Origin: Arenicola marina | Taxonomy: Eukaryota; Annelida; Polychaeta; Arenicolidae | Reading direction: 5' to 3' | NCBI GenBank assembly: GCA_964019135.1 | Contig: OZ025248.1 | Span: 45,315,670-45,379,669 of the forward strand | DNA length: 64,000 nucleotides | Part shown: positions 36,276 to 48,382 of the stretch, piece after piece | How the letters are laid out: every line of letters begins with the position of its first letter | Position numbering within the stretch: position 1 is the stretch's first letter | Notes under the pieces: model-generated | Told to the model about the DNA's origin: nothing | The model's input: only the letters and a program-made list of their open reading frames with translations | Database searches by the model: none | Translations under genes and position numbers: made by a program

Positions 36276-36940
36276 CAGGCGGCAGCCCTTTCTGGAGATG
36301 TGTCCACGATTGACCAATCGGGAGGCGATACTCTAATTATGTTCAAACCGGAAATGACGCCTACTGTGCGAGCAGAATAAGGGCGCGTGATCATCGCTAA
36401 TGTAAATAGCTGGGATTATACCTGCAATCATATATATGTTCAGCTAATTTTTTTTACCTCAACGGGTCGTATTCGACATTATTGGTTTGAAGTCCATCTC
36501 TTGGGGGGGTATTTGTTACTAAACCACTTCCAAATATACATTTCCCAGTGGTTACTAAAGCCATTTATTAGATGCAATTATTTTACAATGTCTCTTATGC
36601 CATAAATATTAATATCTAAAGTCACCAAAATAAACTCAAGCAGCGAACGATCCATTTCCAAACCCCCGCCCAGAGTAGAGATTTGTGACGTCACAAGATG
36701 AACCGGTTTGAGTGCGCCTCGCTCGCTTCGACTGCCCGCGGTGTTTGAATGAATGTACGTGCAGCAGGGAAGCTCTAACTTAGATGTTTATTTCGGTTAA
36801 CATTAACTCATGATGAACATTTGCCACATGTAGATCTAGATAGACCTAGATCTATGACATTAGAGGTGTGGTCTTGTTGGTTAGAGCAACATTCGTGACA
36901 ATGACTCACAGACTGTTACTGAAAACAAACAGCGTGAGCT

Positions 36941-37299
36941 GCAGTGGCCATTACCAGGCCTGTCTCTAACGCAGCACGGGGTGCCGTTAGAGCCAGGCAA
37001 CATTTGCTGTCTTTGCGATGTTGCAGCGCATATTTTCGCGTATAGGGTGCACAATTTTTAACTAGCCGACAAAATATGGATCTTTCCAGAATCCTTTTGC
37101 AATTTACTGACCTAGCGGAAGGAAAATACTTTGATTTATTGTCCTAACTTGCAATGTCAGGGCTTTTTCTGGGCACATTTAATCGATCAGCGCCAGCCGC
37201 GCCATTTTGCGCTGCAACACCGCAAAGACAGCAAAAGCTGCCTGGCTCTAACGGCACCCCATGATGCGTTTGAGACAGGCCTGGTAACAGTGGCCACTG
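36941..37299. repeat. Foldback with ~91-bp inverted arms
   Basis: Arms 36941-37031 and 37207-37299 are reverse complements at roughly 85-90 % by eye, sharing TACCAGGCCTGTCTC, GGGGTGCCGTTAGAGCCAGG, TTTGCTGTCTTTGCG and GTTGCAGCGCA. The loop is about 175 bp. No coding frame. Confidence 0.85.
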
Positions 37300-37309
37300 C
37301 CACTGCCAA

Positions 37310-38000
37310 TGTTGCCAGCCTACGGACTACGTTTCTTCCCAAAAGTGGAAAGGGTGGGCTAGGCTACAGCAGGCAGCGTCTCGGGGACGTCCGTCCAATC
37401 GTAGACATACAATCTAGATCCAGGGTTAAATGTATATATTAAAAGAAGTTCTTTACGCACACCAAAAGGGAGGGAGGGCGGCATTTATCAGCCTAGCCTA
37501 GAAAGCACGCAGCGCACTACCCTAGTCATGTGATTCATCCCGTACGTTTTATAGTAATACTTGTGGAAACCCGAACGTTATGGTGTCCGGTTGGGACAAA
37601 TAACTACGTAGCTTTCACCAATTTGACTGCTGGTCGCCCAATTAATATTTTATTTGATTATAAGATATATTTGCAGGTTTTTGATCTAGATCCCATGATA
37701 TAATAAGCATCACTTTTTATGAATGAGGCGTTCGCACTACTGTTTTGCGAAGGGCGTTTTGAGGATTTCAACTTCTACAGTTCCTTAGCAATCTCCAGTC
37801 GAGATGGCTCGAAGCGCTACGTACGGCGGCAGAACACATGCTCCGGTTGCCCGAATACCTCCACTTGTTCTTCTTCACCCTCACTATCATTAATTCCAAA
37901 TAATCGTGTTGGCATAGCTGCATCCCGATCGATGCGGAAGGACGATGGGCCCTCCTATAGACGCCATGCTCAAAAGTCGCGTTTACCGTATTGCGCAACG
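37310..38000. other. No gene recognised; weak overlapping frames
   Basis: A 120-codon + frame (37719-38081) and an 85-codon - frame overlap. Neither has a recognisable domain. A short reverse-strand acidic frame around 37870-37940 ends at a GTACGT donor-like word and might be a first exon, but support is thin. Confidence 0.25.
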
Positions 38001-38025
38001 AAACCGGTTCATCTTGTGACGTCAC

Positions 38026-39449
38026 GAATCAATGAAAAAGTTGCCCCTGTCTATCTTCTACTTTTTTGGGTAGGTCTGTGATAAAATCGCTAATATTGGT
38101 AATATTAGTGGCAAATAAATTCAGTGCGTATGGAATCTCGTTAATATAGTGCAAATGGATCAAATATATGCAAAGTAACATAGGACATAAGAGATGGACT
38201 TTAACTAGCATGGTGCTGCTGCATGACACTGGAAACATAATCACCAAAATATTCGTTTTCACTCACACGCATGCTGCTTTTCGATTGAAATTATTTGTTC
38301 TTATACGTTTAAACCTTAATATATTGTTTGGTTATATACAGTCAACAATGTTTCTCTTAATCTGAGCCTACTCAACCTGTTTCGCATTGTACATGGGATT
38401 TATATGGAAGACGGTACCATAGCATAACGCAGGTTATACCACAGGGTCCTTTAACGATATCATGTCTCATCATAACTACTTATTACTACTGCAGCAGTCG
38501 CCATTTTATTACTTCGGTGAAATGTCTCTAAGGCGTTGCCTTTTCTTGTGAAATCACATATATTTTTGAAGTCTTTACTATAGTCATGCCCATTTAAAAG
38601 TATCGCACATAGATCGTTACAAAGGTGGGCGCGTTTTCAGATTTTCGATTTCAGCCGTTGATTAATGTCATGAGACCAGCCGTTGCCCTCGGAAATGGCT
38701 TAATGGCTGAAGTTTTGCAGTTAGTCAAATCGACGTTTACGCTCCATGTCCTCTACATCTAAATGCACCTTATTGTACATTGGGGACCACGGGCCCATGG
38801 TACATAACATTTACATATGTTTTACACATCACACAAGGTTACCACATATGGAAATATAAAAACTTTTGCTAGCAAACATACATGGAAGGGGATCGGGGCC
38901 AAAATTCCTATATTCTTAATGCCTTGTTCTTAAAGCTATGTCTAAAAGCTGCATTTTAAGCGCAACATTCATAATATAACTTCTAAGTGATGCGTGATTG
39001 GTCGTTGCTTGTTATATTGCGTTATTTGCGTGGCTAACCCGTAAATGTTGATCCGAATTCGTGGAAATTATCAAATTATTATACAATTACTCAAGCGTGA
39101 AGAACATAAAGCAAAGCATGAAGAAATAAGCATGAATAACTATGACATGCAGATCGAGGTCACTCCAACTTATTTAAACTGCTCAACTATAACGCCAGCT
39201 ATGCCTACGGGGTTTAACGGGCATAAGCTCCTACTAATTGTAAGTATACCCTACCTATGAATCTTCAATTGCACGTTAGTTTAGGACTCTTTGTCCTATT
39301 AGATAATCCTGTAACTAAATCCATCTATTGACATCGTCATCTTGTCGTTGTTACTCAATTGCCACAAACTGATCGCCCAAACCTGGGTTTACCGAGAAAT
39401 ACAAGTGGTCCCCGGTTTGCGGCCCACATTTATAGCGCGGACCAAGAGC
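38026..39449. other. Intergenic, AT-rich, no gene seen
   Basis: Unique sequence leading into the 29/30-bp array. No feature supported. Confidence 0.35.
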
Positions 39450-41713
39450 GAGGAGGACCAATAGCCGCCAAATATACAGCAGGTGACCAATAGCCGCCAG
39501 ACATACAGCAGGAGGACCAATAGCCGCCAGACATACAGTAGGTGACCAATAGCCGCAAAACATACAGCAGGCGACCAATAGCCGCCAGACATACAGCAGG
39601 CGACCAATAGCCGCCAGACATACAGCAGGTGACCAATAGCCGCCAGACATACAGCAGGAGGACCGATAGCCGCCAGACATACAGTAGGTGACCAATAGCC
39701 GCCAGACATACAGCAGGCGGCCAATAGCCGCCAGACATACAGCAGGAGGACCAATAGCCGCTAGACATACAGTCGGGGACTAATAGCCGCCAGACATACA
39801 GTAGGTGACCAATAGCCGCCAGACATACAGCAGGCGGCCAATAGCCGCCAGACATACAGCAGGAGGACCAATAGCCGCCAGACATACAGTCGGGGACTAA
39901 TAGCCGCCAAACATACAGTAGGTGACCAATAGCCGCCAGACATACAGCAGGAGGACCAATAGCCGCCAGACATACAGCACGTGACCAATAGCCGCCAGAC
40001 ATACAGCAGGTGACCACTAGCCGCCAGACATACAGCAGGTGACCAATAGCCGCCAGACATACAGCAGGAGGACCAAGCCGCCAGACATACAGCAGGCGAC
40101 CAATAGCCGCCAGACATACAGCAGGTGACCAATAGCCGCCAGACATACAGCAGGTGACCAATAGCCGCCAGACATACAGCAGGTGACCAATAGCCGCCAG
40201 ACATACAGCAGGAGGACCAATAGCCGCCAGACATACAGCAGGTGACCAATAGCCGCCAGATATACAGCAGGTGACCAATAGCCGCCAGACATACAGTAGG
40301 TGACCAATAGCCGCCAGACATACAGCAGGAGGACCAATAGCCGCCAGACATACAGCAGGCGACCAATAGCCGCCCGACATACAGCAGGTGACCAATAACC
40401 GCCAGACATACAGCAGGTGACCAATAACCGCCAGACATACAGCAGGAGGACCAATAGCCGCCAGACATACAGCGGGTGACATATAGCCGCCAGACATACA
40501 GCAGGTGACCAATAGCCGCCAGACATACAGCAGGCGACCAATAGCCGCCGGACATACAGCAGGAGGACCAATAGCCGCCAGACATACAGCAGGAGGACCA
40601 ATAGCCGCCAGACATACAGCAGGTGACCAATAGCCGCCAGACATACGGCAGGTGGACCAATAGCCGCCAGACATACAGCAGGCGACCAATAGCCGCCAGA
40701 CATACAGCAGGAGGACCAATAGCCGCCAGACATACAGCAGGAGGACCAATAGCCGCCAGACATACAGCAGGTGACCAATAGCCGCCAGACATACGGCAGG
40801 TGGACCAATAGCCGCCTGACATACAGCAGGCGACCAATAGCCGCCAGACATACAGCAGGTGACCAATAGCCGCCAGACATACAGCAGGAGGACCAATAGC
40901 CGCCAGACATACAGCAGGTGACCAATAGCCGCCAGACATACAGCAGGAGGACCAATAGCCGCCAGACATACAGCAGGCGACCAATAGCCGCCCGACATAC
41001 AGCAGGTGACCAATAACCGCCAGACATACAGCAGGTGACCAATAGCCGCCAGACATACAGCAGGTGACCAATAGCCGCCAGACATACAGCAGGCGACCAA
41101 TAGCCGCCGGACATACAGCAGGAGGACCAATAGCCGCCAGACATACAGCAGGAGGACCAATAGCCGCCAGACATACAGCAGGTGACCAATAGCCGCCAGA
41201 CATACGGCAGGTGGACCAATAGCCGCCAGACATACAGCAGGCGACCAATAGCCGCCAGACATACAGCAGGAGGACCAATAGCCGCCAGGCATACAGCAGG
41301 AGGACCAATAGCCGCCAGACATACAGCAGGTGACCAATAGCCGCCAGACATACGGCAGGTGGACCAATAGCCGCCAGACATACAGCAGGCGACCAATAGC
41401 CGCCAGACATACAGCAGGTGACCAATAGCCGCCAGACATACAGCAGGAGGACCAATAGCCGCCAGACATACAGCAGGCGACCAATAGCCGCCAGACATAC
41501 AGCAGGTGACCAATAGCCGCCAGACATACAGCAGGAGGACCTATAGCCGCCAGACACACAGCAGGTGACCAATAGCCGCCAGACATACAGCAGGCGACCA
41601 ACAGTCGCCAGACATACAGCAGGTGACCAATAGCCGCCAGACATACAGCAGGTGACCAATAGCCGCCAGACATACAGCAGGTGACCAATAGCCGCCAGAC
41701 ATACAGCAGGTGC
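39450..41713. repeat. 29/30-bp minisatellite with CCAAT in each unit (about 77 copies)
   Basis: The unit core is GACCAATAGCCGCCAGACAT, then ACAGCAGG. Units with GTGACC or GCGACC are 29 bp and those with AGGACC are 30 bp, so reading frame drifts from unit to unit. Despite that, the reverse strand stays open for up to 769 codons because the unit has no stop in any reverse frame. GACCAAT (an inverted NF-Y box, ATTGGTC) is present in nearly every unit. Ordered runs of the 29/30-bp types recur, suggesting higher-order duplication. Confidence 0.95.
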
Positions 41714-43269
41714 AGTAAACCGGTTTCAAGGCATAACATTTAGTCGGTTGAATTTCAGAAAAAAGTGGAGACGAGATAAGGCAGACTTACTTATCTGAGA
41801 TCAAGCACTAAATAATTCTTAACACGACATTATTGGGGCGTCATTAATTGTAAACTATGAACTCACTATGAGCTAATAACAGACGACACCCGAACTCTCA
41901 CTCTCCGGCCGCTACTTTCTCGCAGGGGCGGATCTAGAAATTTGAAAAGTGGAGGTCCGAACTTGCGACCGAGGCGGGGGGGGGGGGGCGGGCTCTGAAC
42001 AAAATTGCGACCGGGGCATCCCTCAATTTTTTGACGACCGGGGGGGGGGGGCTCCACGCCGCCTCAGATAGGGGGGGGCACGCCTCAGCTGGCCTAAATT
42101 TGGCATTGAAAAACGGCATTCTTCCCCCCCAGTGAGCTGGTTACGTAACTGAGTCATGCTGCCCTGCTCCAACACTCTTGCCAGAACAAGTGCACTCTAG
42201 AACCTGGCACAGGCTAAAATTAAACATGGCCTACGTGGGAACATGCCTGTAGACCCCACACTCCAACATGGCAACAGGACAGTTGTCTTAGCTGGCCCAA
42301 TCGGTGTTTCGGCCCAATTTTCAAGCAATATTAACTCACTATAGATTACGCCGATATTGATATTTAGGCTCAAATGAAAGCCCGTTGTTCGAATTTGCCA
42401 TTCATGTATACAGCTTTCAGCCACATCAATCCTCTATAAAATAGGTAATTGTGCTTTTTGTCGTACCAATTATTGACGCCAGGTCACATGTTTATCTAAT
42501 TAACTGTTTTATGATATATGGAGAGACATCATAAGTGACATTGCCGGAGAGCGCGCGTTCAGACCTTCCCGCAGGTATAATTGGTGTGACGATTGCATGG
42601 ATTTGGAGAAAGTTATATGTAATCTCCGGTGTCCCAGGAAACACAAATTGAAGACTGGTCAGGAAATTCTAGGCAGGTCGCCTTGGTTCTGGAGGCTGGC
42701 TCACCATCGCGTCCGCCAGGGGCTAATATAAAGGCCTGCTGGCGGACGAGCCAACACATCACCACCGGGAGCCAAGCCCGAGACCAACGAACAACGACCA
42801 TTGATCCTTAGACGCCCGTAGCACCATACAAATGCCAACTTAGGGATTCATCTTATTAACAGTCAAAGAATTTGAAACACATTGATATTCTCTTTAATTT
42901 GTCGGTTGTGATATTGGAGATCTCGGATAAACCCGCTGCCTGGGTAAGCAATCCCGGTTTCGGCTCCAGAAAAGTTCGAGAAGAGAACCTGACTTATGAT
43001 ATATGTAAATGGCTGGTCTTGGCGTACTTAAAAACATCCAGCTGGCGGAGCGACACCTTGCGGCCGAGATCGATTTCTAATGGCGCGGAAATAAGATGAA
43101 CGTCATTCCCTTCTCACCCGCTGACCAATAATCGCAGGCGTACGTGGCACGGCTTGGGCTGGCTTCAACGCATAGCTGCGGTCTATTGTCGTCGGCCGAA
43201 ACCTGGGAGGGCATCTATTAGTATAGCTATATTTAACAACCTAATACGGGGAATCTTTTGAATACCACC
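41714..43269. other. Intergenic with one short-element fragment
   Basis: No gene recognised. Around 41932-42070, CAGGGGCGGATCTAGAAATT, then CTTGCGACCGAGG plus G-runs, mark the left part of a CAGGGGCGGATC-type element with no clear right end. Confidence 0.4.
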
Positions 43270-43663
43270 TGAGCCCCAATTGTTCTGTTAGTTCCAGCCC
43301 GATTACCCTTCTGAGAGAGCCTCTCGACTGCAGCAGCTGAGTTTGCCATTAAACAGATAATCAATATGCGATGTGGCTATAAAGTGACCAGCAGAAACTG
43401 CCAGAGAGACATATGCATCATTGTCGGCATCTCTATTACAATGTAATACTTACTAAATAGCCAGCATTAAATTATACACTAAGCACGGTCAAACGAGTTT
43501 TATGTTGGCACTTTAAACACATCAACTGGCGCCAATCAAAATACTATTAAGACGTCAACATGTCGTTGATATCTAATATATCTTTACAGCTACATGGAAA
43601 GTGTAATTTTGATACTTGATCATATATATGATAATGAATTATTTCTTGATCACGTTTCTTCAG
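43270..43663 (+). other. 5' flank or intron of the ATP-grasp gene
   Basis: About 43270-43420 is homologous to 25690-25850. The stretch ends in a good acceptor (CACGTTTCTTCAG) directly before the ATP-grasp exon, so at least one upstream, possibly non-coding, exon should exist; I could not find it. Confidence 0.5.
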
Positions 43664-44834
43664 GTCCGATATGCTGACAATCAGCGACTTTTACTCGCAA
43701 GATGTCGACCGAGACACGGTATTTGTGCTGGAGTACCCGACCAGCCACCCAGATTTGCGCAACGACGAAAGGTTTTTCCGGAATACCACAAAGTATCTCC
43801 TGGATGACGTTTCGCTCAAAGCGGATTATAATAACTACCACGTTGAGATACCGCAGCGGGGTATGTCTGTGTTTGGAGACAAGGCCAGGGTGTACGCTGA
43901 TGACGTCAGACCGGACGCCAGGTTGGAGGAGCACTGGGACCGGAAGCTGGGTCGCCGCGGCAAGCTGCGCTACGCCGACCTGGGGGAAGATGGCGTGCCA
44001 CACGTCGTCCTCTTCCCGATGGAAGTTCTGCCGCGCGAGCTGCACGCCATCGACCCGGACGTCCACTATCGTGTCCACTCCAAGGCCTTCATCCCGACGG
44101 TGGCATGCCCCCAGCCCGAGGTGCTCCACTCCCTGAGGCTGCCGGCCGTCCTCAAGGCCTGCAGGGCCGCCGGCAGCGAGGGGACCTGGAAGATACGCAC
44201 CCAGAAGGAGTACAACAACAGGATGTCGTGGCTGAAGGAACACCTGCCTTGGGCTGACCTCCTCCTCACCAAGTGGATCCAAGACGTCACCATAGAGCAT
44301 TGCTGCCAGGTGTACATCAACAAGAAAGGTGAGATGACGTGGATCGGGTCAACTGAGGAACTGTTTGATGGCAACGGCTTCTGGTGCGGAGCTCTTTGTG
44401 ATACGGAAAACGAGGAAGACATCAAGAAATCCCACTTGGCCGTCGTGGAACCCGTCGCCAAGGCATTGCACGACCAGGGATTCTTCGGCTTGTGCGGACT
44501 AGATATCCTGCAGGACTCCACCAACGAGCTCTACCTGGTCGACATCAACCCTCGCGTATGCGGCTCATCCTCCATCCTGTTGGCCTCCAGGATGATGAAG
44601 CGACGACGGGGCTGGTCTTGGGGTTACCTCAAGGCTGACTGCACTTCGCAGAAACCGTTTCACGAGATCCTGCAGTCAGCGGAACAAGACGTCACATCGG
44701 GTGAAGTATGTATCTTGTCCGGGAGCCAAGCTGATGGAACCACTCGCTTCCAAGCAGCGTTCTTCTCTCGGTCGAAGCAAAGCGCGCTTGACTTGAGCGA
44801 CCAGTTCCTGTCAAATATAATCATCCGCAACTAA
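43664..44834 (+). CDS. ATP-grasp domain ligase, single large coding exon, 387 residues
   Basis: ATP-grasp enzymes join a carboxylate to an amine or thiol through an acyl-phosphate; the substrate here is unknown. The exon follows an acceptor at 43662-43663. The first ATG is 43671; the frame is open from the acceptor (Ser-Asp-Met), so an upstream coding exon remains possible. Residues 1-150 form the N-terminal part. The fold's signature follows: a strand ending in Lys162, the glycine-rich loop GSEGTWK at 168-174, the hinge LLTKWIQD at 198-205, GLDIL with Asp278, and the metal-binding D291-I-N293-P-R295. No signal peptide or membrane segment is seen. No intron interrupts the 1.16 kb, and codon use is GC-rich compared with its surroundings. 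That is compatible with a retrocopy or ancient bacterial transfer, but neither is shown. A broken copy lies at 26330. Product class sure, substrate not. Confidence 0.88.
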
Positions 44835-45309
44835 GTTTCGCTTTATATATCAAATCAAGTTATACTAACAAGTCTCTGTAGCAATCTCATATAATCTTAT
44901 AACCATTGTTGTTGGGCAGTTATGCATAACTGGTATATCAGTAACATTATTGCTATATATATATACACGGAAAGGAGAACATTGTATGTTAGTTCTTGGC
45001 CTAGATTGACCCGGACAACAAAGTTTTGACCTTGATCCTGATATCTGTCACGTTTTTGTGCCCATTGCCTCGCAAAAAAAGGATATGTTTGAGTAAGTGT
45101 TGAGAGTGGTCATTCAATAGATGTGTGCGTGAGAGTATGGAAGATAATGCTAGTCATTAGGTGGTTAATTACAGAGGTTACGATCCGGTCCCGAGCGCAT
45201 TTCAAACGTCTGCGCATGCTCATCATTTCTCCATACGTTGTGGCCGATGGGGACGTTACCGTTAAATGTTGTATCATTTTGAAACAGTTTACGGAAGATG
45301 TTCAAGCCT
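44835..45309 (+). other. 3' region of the ATP-grasp gene; no clear poly(A) signal
   Basis: AT-rich sequence after the stop. I found no AATAAA in the first 470 bp, so the 3' end is unplaced. No other gene. Confidence 0.4.
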
Positions 45310-45676
45310 TAGGTCGGTGTACCTAGTCATAGGGCGGTGTACCTAGTCAAATGCCGGTGTACCTAATCATAGGACGGTGTACCTAGTCATACGCCAGTGT
45401 ACCTATCCATAGGGCGGTGTACCTAGTCACAGGGCGGTGTATCTAATCATACGTCGGTGTACCTAGCCATAGGGCGGTGTACCTAATCATAGGACGGTGT
45501 ACCTAGTCATACGCCGGTGTACCTATCCATAGGGCGGTGTACCTAGTCATAGGGCGGTGTACCTAGTCATACGCCGGTGTACCTAGCCATAGGGCGGTGT
45601 ACCTAATCATAGGGCGGTGTACCTAGTCATACGCCGGTGTACATAGCCATAGGTCGGTGTACCTAGCCATAGGGCG
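45310..45676. repeat. 20-bp tandem repeat, about 18 units
   Basis: The core is CGGTGTACCTAGTCATAGGG. Units alternate TAGGG/TACGC and TAGTCAT/TAATCAT/TAGCCAT, giving a three-unit (60-bp) higher-order rhythm in the middle. Confidence 0.92.
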
Positions 45677-45873
45677 TATCTGTGGAATCAATAGTTTTTA
45701 ATTGTTATTACAACACATTTCTTCCATTGGCGTAGAGATCAGGCAATGGCGTTTCCGTTGCCTTCTGTCAAACAGTTTGGATGTTCCTGTGACGTCTTGG
45801 AGCTACAGCTGAAATAGTTCATATTCTCGATTAATCTTGAGGTGCGTACCGCCATACGCTAAGATATATTAGG
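45677..45873. other. Short spacer
   Basis: Nothing recognised. Confidence 0.3.
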
Positions 45874-46092
45874 ATTGGTTGGTTGGTTATTCAGGACGCT
45901 TTAACCACTTTTGGTCATATTGCGTCAATGGGAGAAAGAAGGGAGAGTGGATCCATGTCCCCAGGGGTAAGCCCCTACTCTTTACGAAGAAAGACATGGG
46001 ATCTTCATCCTGCGACCACACAGACATGACCACAGCAGGGCTCGAACCATCGATCCACCTAGTTCGACGCAAGTGAGAGCAGTCCCGCATCA
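45874..46092 (-). mobile_element. tRNA-derived SINE, reverse orientation
   Basis: Reading on the - strand: a B-box-like GGTTCGAGCCCTGC, TGTGGTCGCAGGATGA, CCCATGTCTTTCTTCG and TCCTGAATAACCAACCAACC, matching the SINE at 33634. The 5' tRNA head is partly replaced. No target-site duplication recognised. Confidence 0.82.
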
Positions 46093-47731
46093 TAATATTA
46101 AACTCGGGACGACGAGAAGTGGTGATGTCCCGTAAGTGTCGTGGCGCGATAAGTATCCTTCATTTATCAATGTTTTACACTATTGATTGTGCTACTATTA
46201 TTGTTATTACTATGGTTGATTATTTAGTGGATATGCCAGCAATAAATGAAAACTATTTACGCGGGCCGTCGACCGCGATACGACCCTGGTCATACAGAAA
46301 GTTGTCACCAGATAAATATCTTAGATATCTTAGTTTCCTTGGAAAGGAGATATGCATACATGTATGTTATACAGAAACAAATATAACATGAATAAACAGG
46401 TCTTAGGTGTAAGTGTTACAGTTTGGGTTTAGTATCATTTGTCGAGACACAGCGAGATAAGTAATTAGGCCTATAATTAAGACACTGATTTTCCTTACAC
46501 TTATTTATTATTAGTAATTTTAGATGAATATTTTGTGTTCTGTTTAACCTGGCTGCTGAAATGTATCTTAAATCAAGTTTATATGTTTAATTTTCTGTCA
46601 ATGGTGTTACCGAGGAACATGACATCCATGGAGTTAAACAATACTGGATTTAGCGGCTTAGTTTGTTTTACAGAGAGGCATATTGACCTTCGTTCCGCGG
46701 AAAGATGTGTCTTCGACTCTGTGACTATAGACGGATTCTGTCGGATGTTACCCGTCCAACAACCACAGCACTGGAGCTAGTTATCAGTGTGAGGGGTGGG
46801 TCTAAAGACAAGATAAGGCTGGTGAGTTGAGGAAACGGGTGGTGGGTGATGGACAGCATAGGGGTGATGAATGGAGCCACCGTTAAGGAACATGACGTCC
46901 CAACTAGAGCGGTCCCGGCGTGCCGGGTTTGGCTCTTTTTCGATCACCACCAATCATGCATACAAGCCCTGGCAATCAGTCCAGTGGAAGTCCGTAAGTA
47001 GGTTAGGTCAGCGTCGATCAGGATGTAATTCAGATTGATAGGTTTTGTGTCTTTATATAATGATTAGGCCTGAAAAATATAATTGGTTAATCGAATGACG
47101 TGTTCGATTTACCTGAAACCGACGGGAAACCGAAACCGTTTATAAAACCGGTTGCAACGGTTTGCCACCTAAAGGCGAAGGCATCGTTTCTTTTGTTTAC
47201 AGTTTCAGCATGTATCTAGGCAATGGCCATATGCAAAATTAGGTAAATTGTGACAAATTAGAATATTTCACATTGACGGGAGTGTAGGTCAGCGTCCGGC
47301 TGGCGCTATGGAGCCAGCCCCGCCCCCCCCCCCCCCGACCCCGCTGATTTATGGCGCCTGTGACACAGGAGATAACCCTGGAGACCTGGGCTCCTGATAT
47401 GGTGGCTCTCTTGTGAAATACGTCTCAATAGATAATGGCATGTAACTAACGTATAGTAGCATGTATTCTATACACACGGAAACAGCGCAACAGTTGGCGT
47501 TAATGAAACACGAGACTCGTGGTAACAGACTAGACACCGGGAACTTTGTCCGGAAACAACTGTGTGCCCTTCCGGGAATTATTGCATGTATATCGCTTTG
47601 AATGCTTCCGATGGCCATAGCAATGCACCTAACCGGGCAACCTATCCGGGACTATTGCAATGCATGCGGCTTGAGTTTGTCAATGCCGTTGTGAAACGGG
47701 GCATGAACGACGACAGTCATATGACACTCGC
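46093..47731. other. Intergenic, no gene recognised
   Basis: Unique sequence with a C-run at 47321. Short frames (81 codons + at 46535, 89 codons - at 47349) show no domain. Confidence 0.35.
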
Positions 47732-48098
47732 CCATACAATGTGACATCATAACGTCTCTCGTTGTCATGGGGACAACGATCAGATCACACATACAATGTG
47801 ACATAAAAAATCTCTCGTTGTCATGGGGACAACGATCAGATCACACATACAATGTGACATAAAAAATCTCTCGTTGTCATGGGGACAATGGTCAGATCAC
47901 AATCACACATACAATGTGACATCAATACATCTCTCATTGTCATGGGGACAACGGTCAGATCATAATGACACATACAATGTGACATCATAACGTATCTCGT
48001 CGTCATGAGGACAATTAACAGATCACACTGGCACATACAATGTGACATCATAACGTCTCTCGTCGTCATGGAGACAACGATCAGATCAGTCACACATA
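47732..48098. repeat. ~60-bp tandem repeat, six units
   Basis: The unit contains CATACAATGTGACATCATAA, then CGTCTCTCGTTGTCATGGGG plus ACAACGATCAGATCA. CGTTGTC and GACAACG are inverted within each unit, so each could form a small hairpin. Length varies from about 57 to 63 bp. Confidence 0.9.
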
Positions 48099-48382
48099 CT
48101 TACAACACATGCAACAAACCGATACAAGGTATACTGACATTACTGACCATTTCCCCCATCTTTCACATTAACAGAAACATCCAAAAACCAAACACTAGTA
48201 GTGTTTTACGAAGGCGCAACCTCAGTCAACGAAACCTCAGTTTCTTTAGTTAATGAAAAACTATAGATTATGATTGGGCAGGAATAGCCGAGTATACTGA
48301 TACTCAGCAGGCTTACACAATGCTACATAATGTGTAACATTTACGAGTCCTCCTTCCTAGATCTAAAGACCTGCTCCGGGTA

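Larger units (their letters stand above)
36685..38025. repeat. Perfect 25-bp inverted pair containing a CRE
   Basis: Bases 36685-36709 (GTGACGTCACAAGATGAACC, then GGTTT) recur as an exact reverse complement at 38001-38025. Each contains TGACGTCA followed by AAGATG. An inner foldback (36941-37299) lies between them. The 25-bp identity over 1.3 kb cannot be chance. Confidence 0.85.

Noticed and set aside
37719..38081. 120-codon + ORF as a gene
   Set aside because: No domain, no splice context, and overlapping reverse frames of similar length.
39430..41739. 769-codon Cys/Trp-rich reverse ORF
   Set aside because: The unit alternates 29 and 30 bp, so the frame rotates; absence of stops is a property of the unit, not of selection.
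47732..48098. CRISPR-like repeats with spacers
   Set aside because: The whole 60-bp unit is conserved; there are no unique spacers.
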